From contig LANB01000001.1 of the NCBI GenBank assembly GCA_000964245.1, positions 4,281,501 to 4,345,500 on the forward strand: a stretch of 64,000 bases of DNA, read 5' to 3'. Below are positions 63,824-64,000 of the stretch, piece after piece (position 1 is the first letter of the stretch; each line of letters begins with the position of its first letter). The position numbers were made by a program, and so were the translations under genes. The notes under the pieces are model-generated. The model saw only the letters and a list, made by a program, of their open reading frames with translations. It had not been told where the DNA came from and did no database searches. This DNA comes from Cellvibrionaceae bacterium 1162T.S.0a.05. Its GTDB lineage: Bacteria; Pseudomonadota; Gammaproteobacteria; Pseudomonadales; Cellvibrionaceae.

Positions 63824-64000
63824 TCACTGCATCGATAGCACAACAATGCCGTGTCGCTGTTCCTCTTCAACCCGTCGATGCGCTTCGACGACTTGTGCAA
63901 GAGGGAAAACTTTATCAACAGCAGGTCGAATTGCACCCGCCTCGATCATCTCCCTGATCTCTTCCAACTCTTCAAGGGTTTCACCTGCGAATGCGAATAC
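63824..64000 (-). CDS. Zinc-type alcohol dehydrogenase / quinone oxidoreductase (MDR family), C-terminal end only
   Basis: Only the last 58 codons lie in the window. They read ...LEELEEIREMIEAGAIRP, AVDKVFPLAQVVEAHRRVEE and end GIVVLSMQ-stop. The pattern 'IRPxVDKVFPLxxxxEAHRxxE...GxxVL' is the standard C-terminus of medium-chain dehydrogenase/reductase proteins such as NADPH:quinone reductases. The substrate cannot be judged. The gene starts beyond 64000. Confidence 0.8.
   Translation of the reverse strand, partial: VFAFAGETLEELEEIREMIEAGAIRPAVDKVFPLAQVVEAHRRVEEEQRHGIVVLSMQ

Noticed and set aside
63679-63936. 85-codon minus-strand reading frame near the right end
   Set aside because: It overlaps, in another frame, the clearly family-like dehydrogenase C-terminus and a tandem repeat.
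1-64000. CRISPR arrays, rRNA or tRNA genes, prophage or transposase genes
   Set aside because: No regularly spaced repeats, RNA-gene signatures or transposase/integrase motifs were found by reading; a tRNAscan/Infernal run would be the decisive check.

Overview
The window reads as chromosome of a Gram-negative gammaproteobacterium, probably marine (order-level guess only: Cellvibrionales/Alteromonadales-like). Support comes from a BolA/TrhO pair, DusC, a Na+-pumping oxaloacetate decarboxylase (OadGAB), a TakP-type TRAP transporter, two RND-type exporter systems, and outer-membrane/periplasmic proteins with signal peptides. No rRNA, tRNA, CRISPR array, phage gene or transposase was recognised.

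Bases 1-29,794 (minus strand) are one tightly packed operon. It runs from high to low coordinates: a penicillin-acylase-family Ntn hydrolase, a SyrD/PvdE-type cyclic-peptide ABC exporter, then five non-ribosomal peptide synthetase (NRPS) subunits, the last of which leaves the window. Neighbouring genes overlap or nearly touch (ATGA/TTGA junctions), so they are probably translationally coupled. Seven complete modules plus the start of an eighth are visible. A-domain pocket residues read by eye suggest X(basic?)-Gly-Thr-Cys-D-Asn-Cys-Gly-..., with one explicit epimerase domain. The first condensation domain has no docking domain and looks starter-like. Combined with the acylase and the exporter, this suggests an acylated precursor that is exported and trimmed outside the cytoplasm, as in pyoverdine maturation.

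After a 787-bp AT-rich divergent intergenic region, bases 30,582-33,624 (plus strand) carry a GT1-type glycosyltransferase, a type II thioesterase and a secreted metallo-beta-lactamase-fold protein. They look like the other arm of the same biosynthetic locus: tailoring, editing, and processing or protection.

Bases 33,905-39,195 hold an exporter operon (MMPL/RND-type permease, LolA-like periplasmic protein, outer-membrane DUF1302-like beta-barrel, TetR regulator) behind a good sigma70 promoter that is overlapped by inverted repeats.

From 39,224 on, the content is mostly housekeeping: trhO-bolA, a small Arg-rich protein, a 147-bp MITE-like palindromic element, a CheY-like regulator, pyruvate kinase, oadGAB, dusC, an SMP-30-like protein, a SRAP protein, hpt and an MTAN-like nucleosidase with Asn at the catalytic Asp position. 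These are followed by a TRAP transporter, an RND/MFP efflux pair, an alpha/beta hydrolase, a spondin-domain protein divergent from an OmpR-type two-component system, a DUF1653 protein, and the end of a zinc-type dehydrogenase/quinone reductase.
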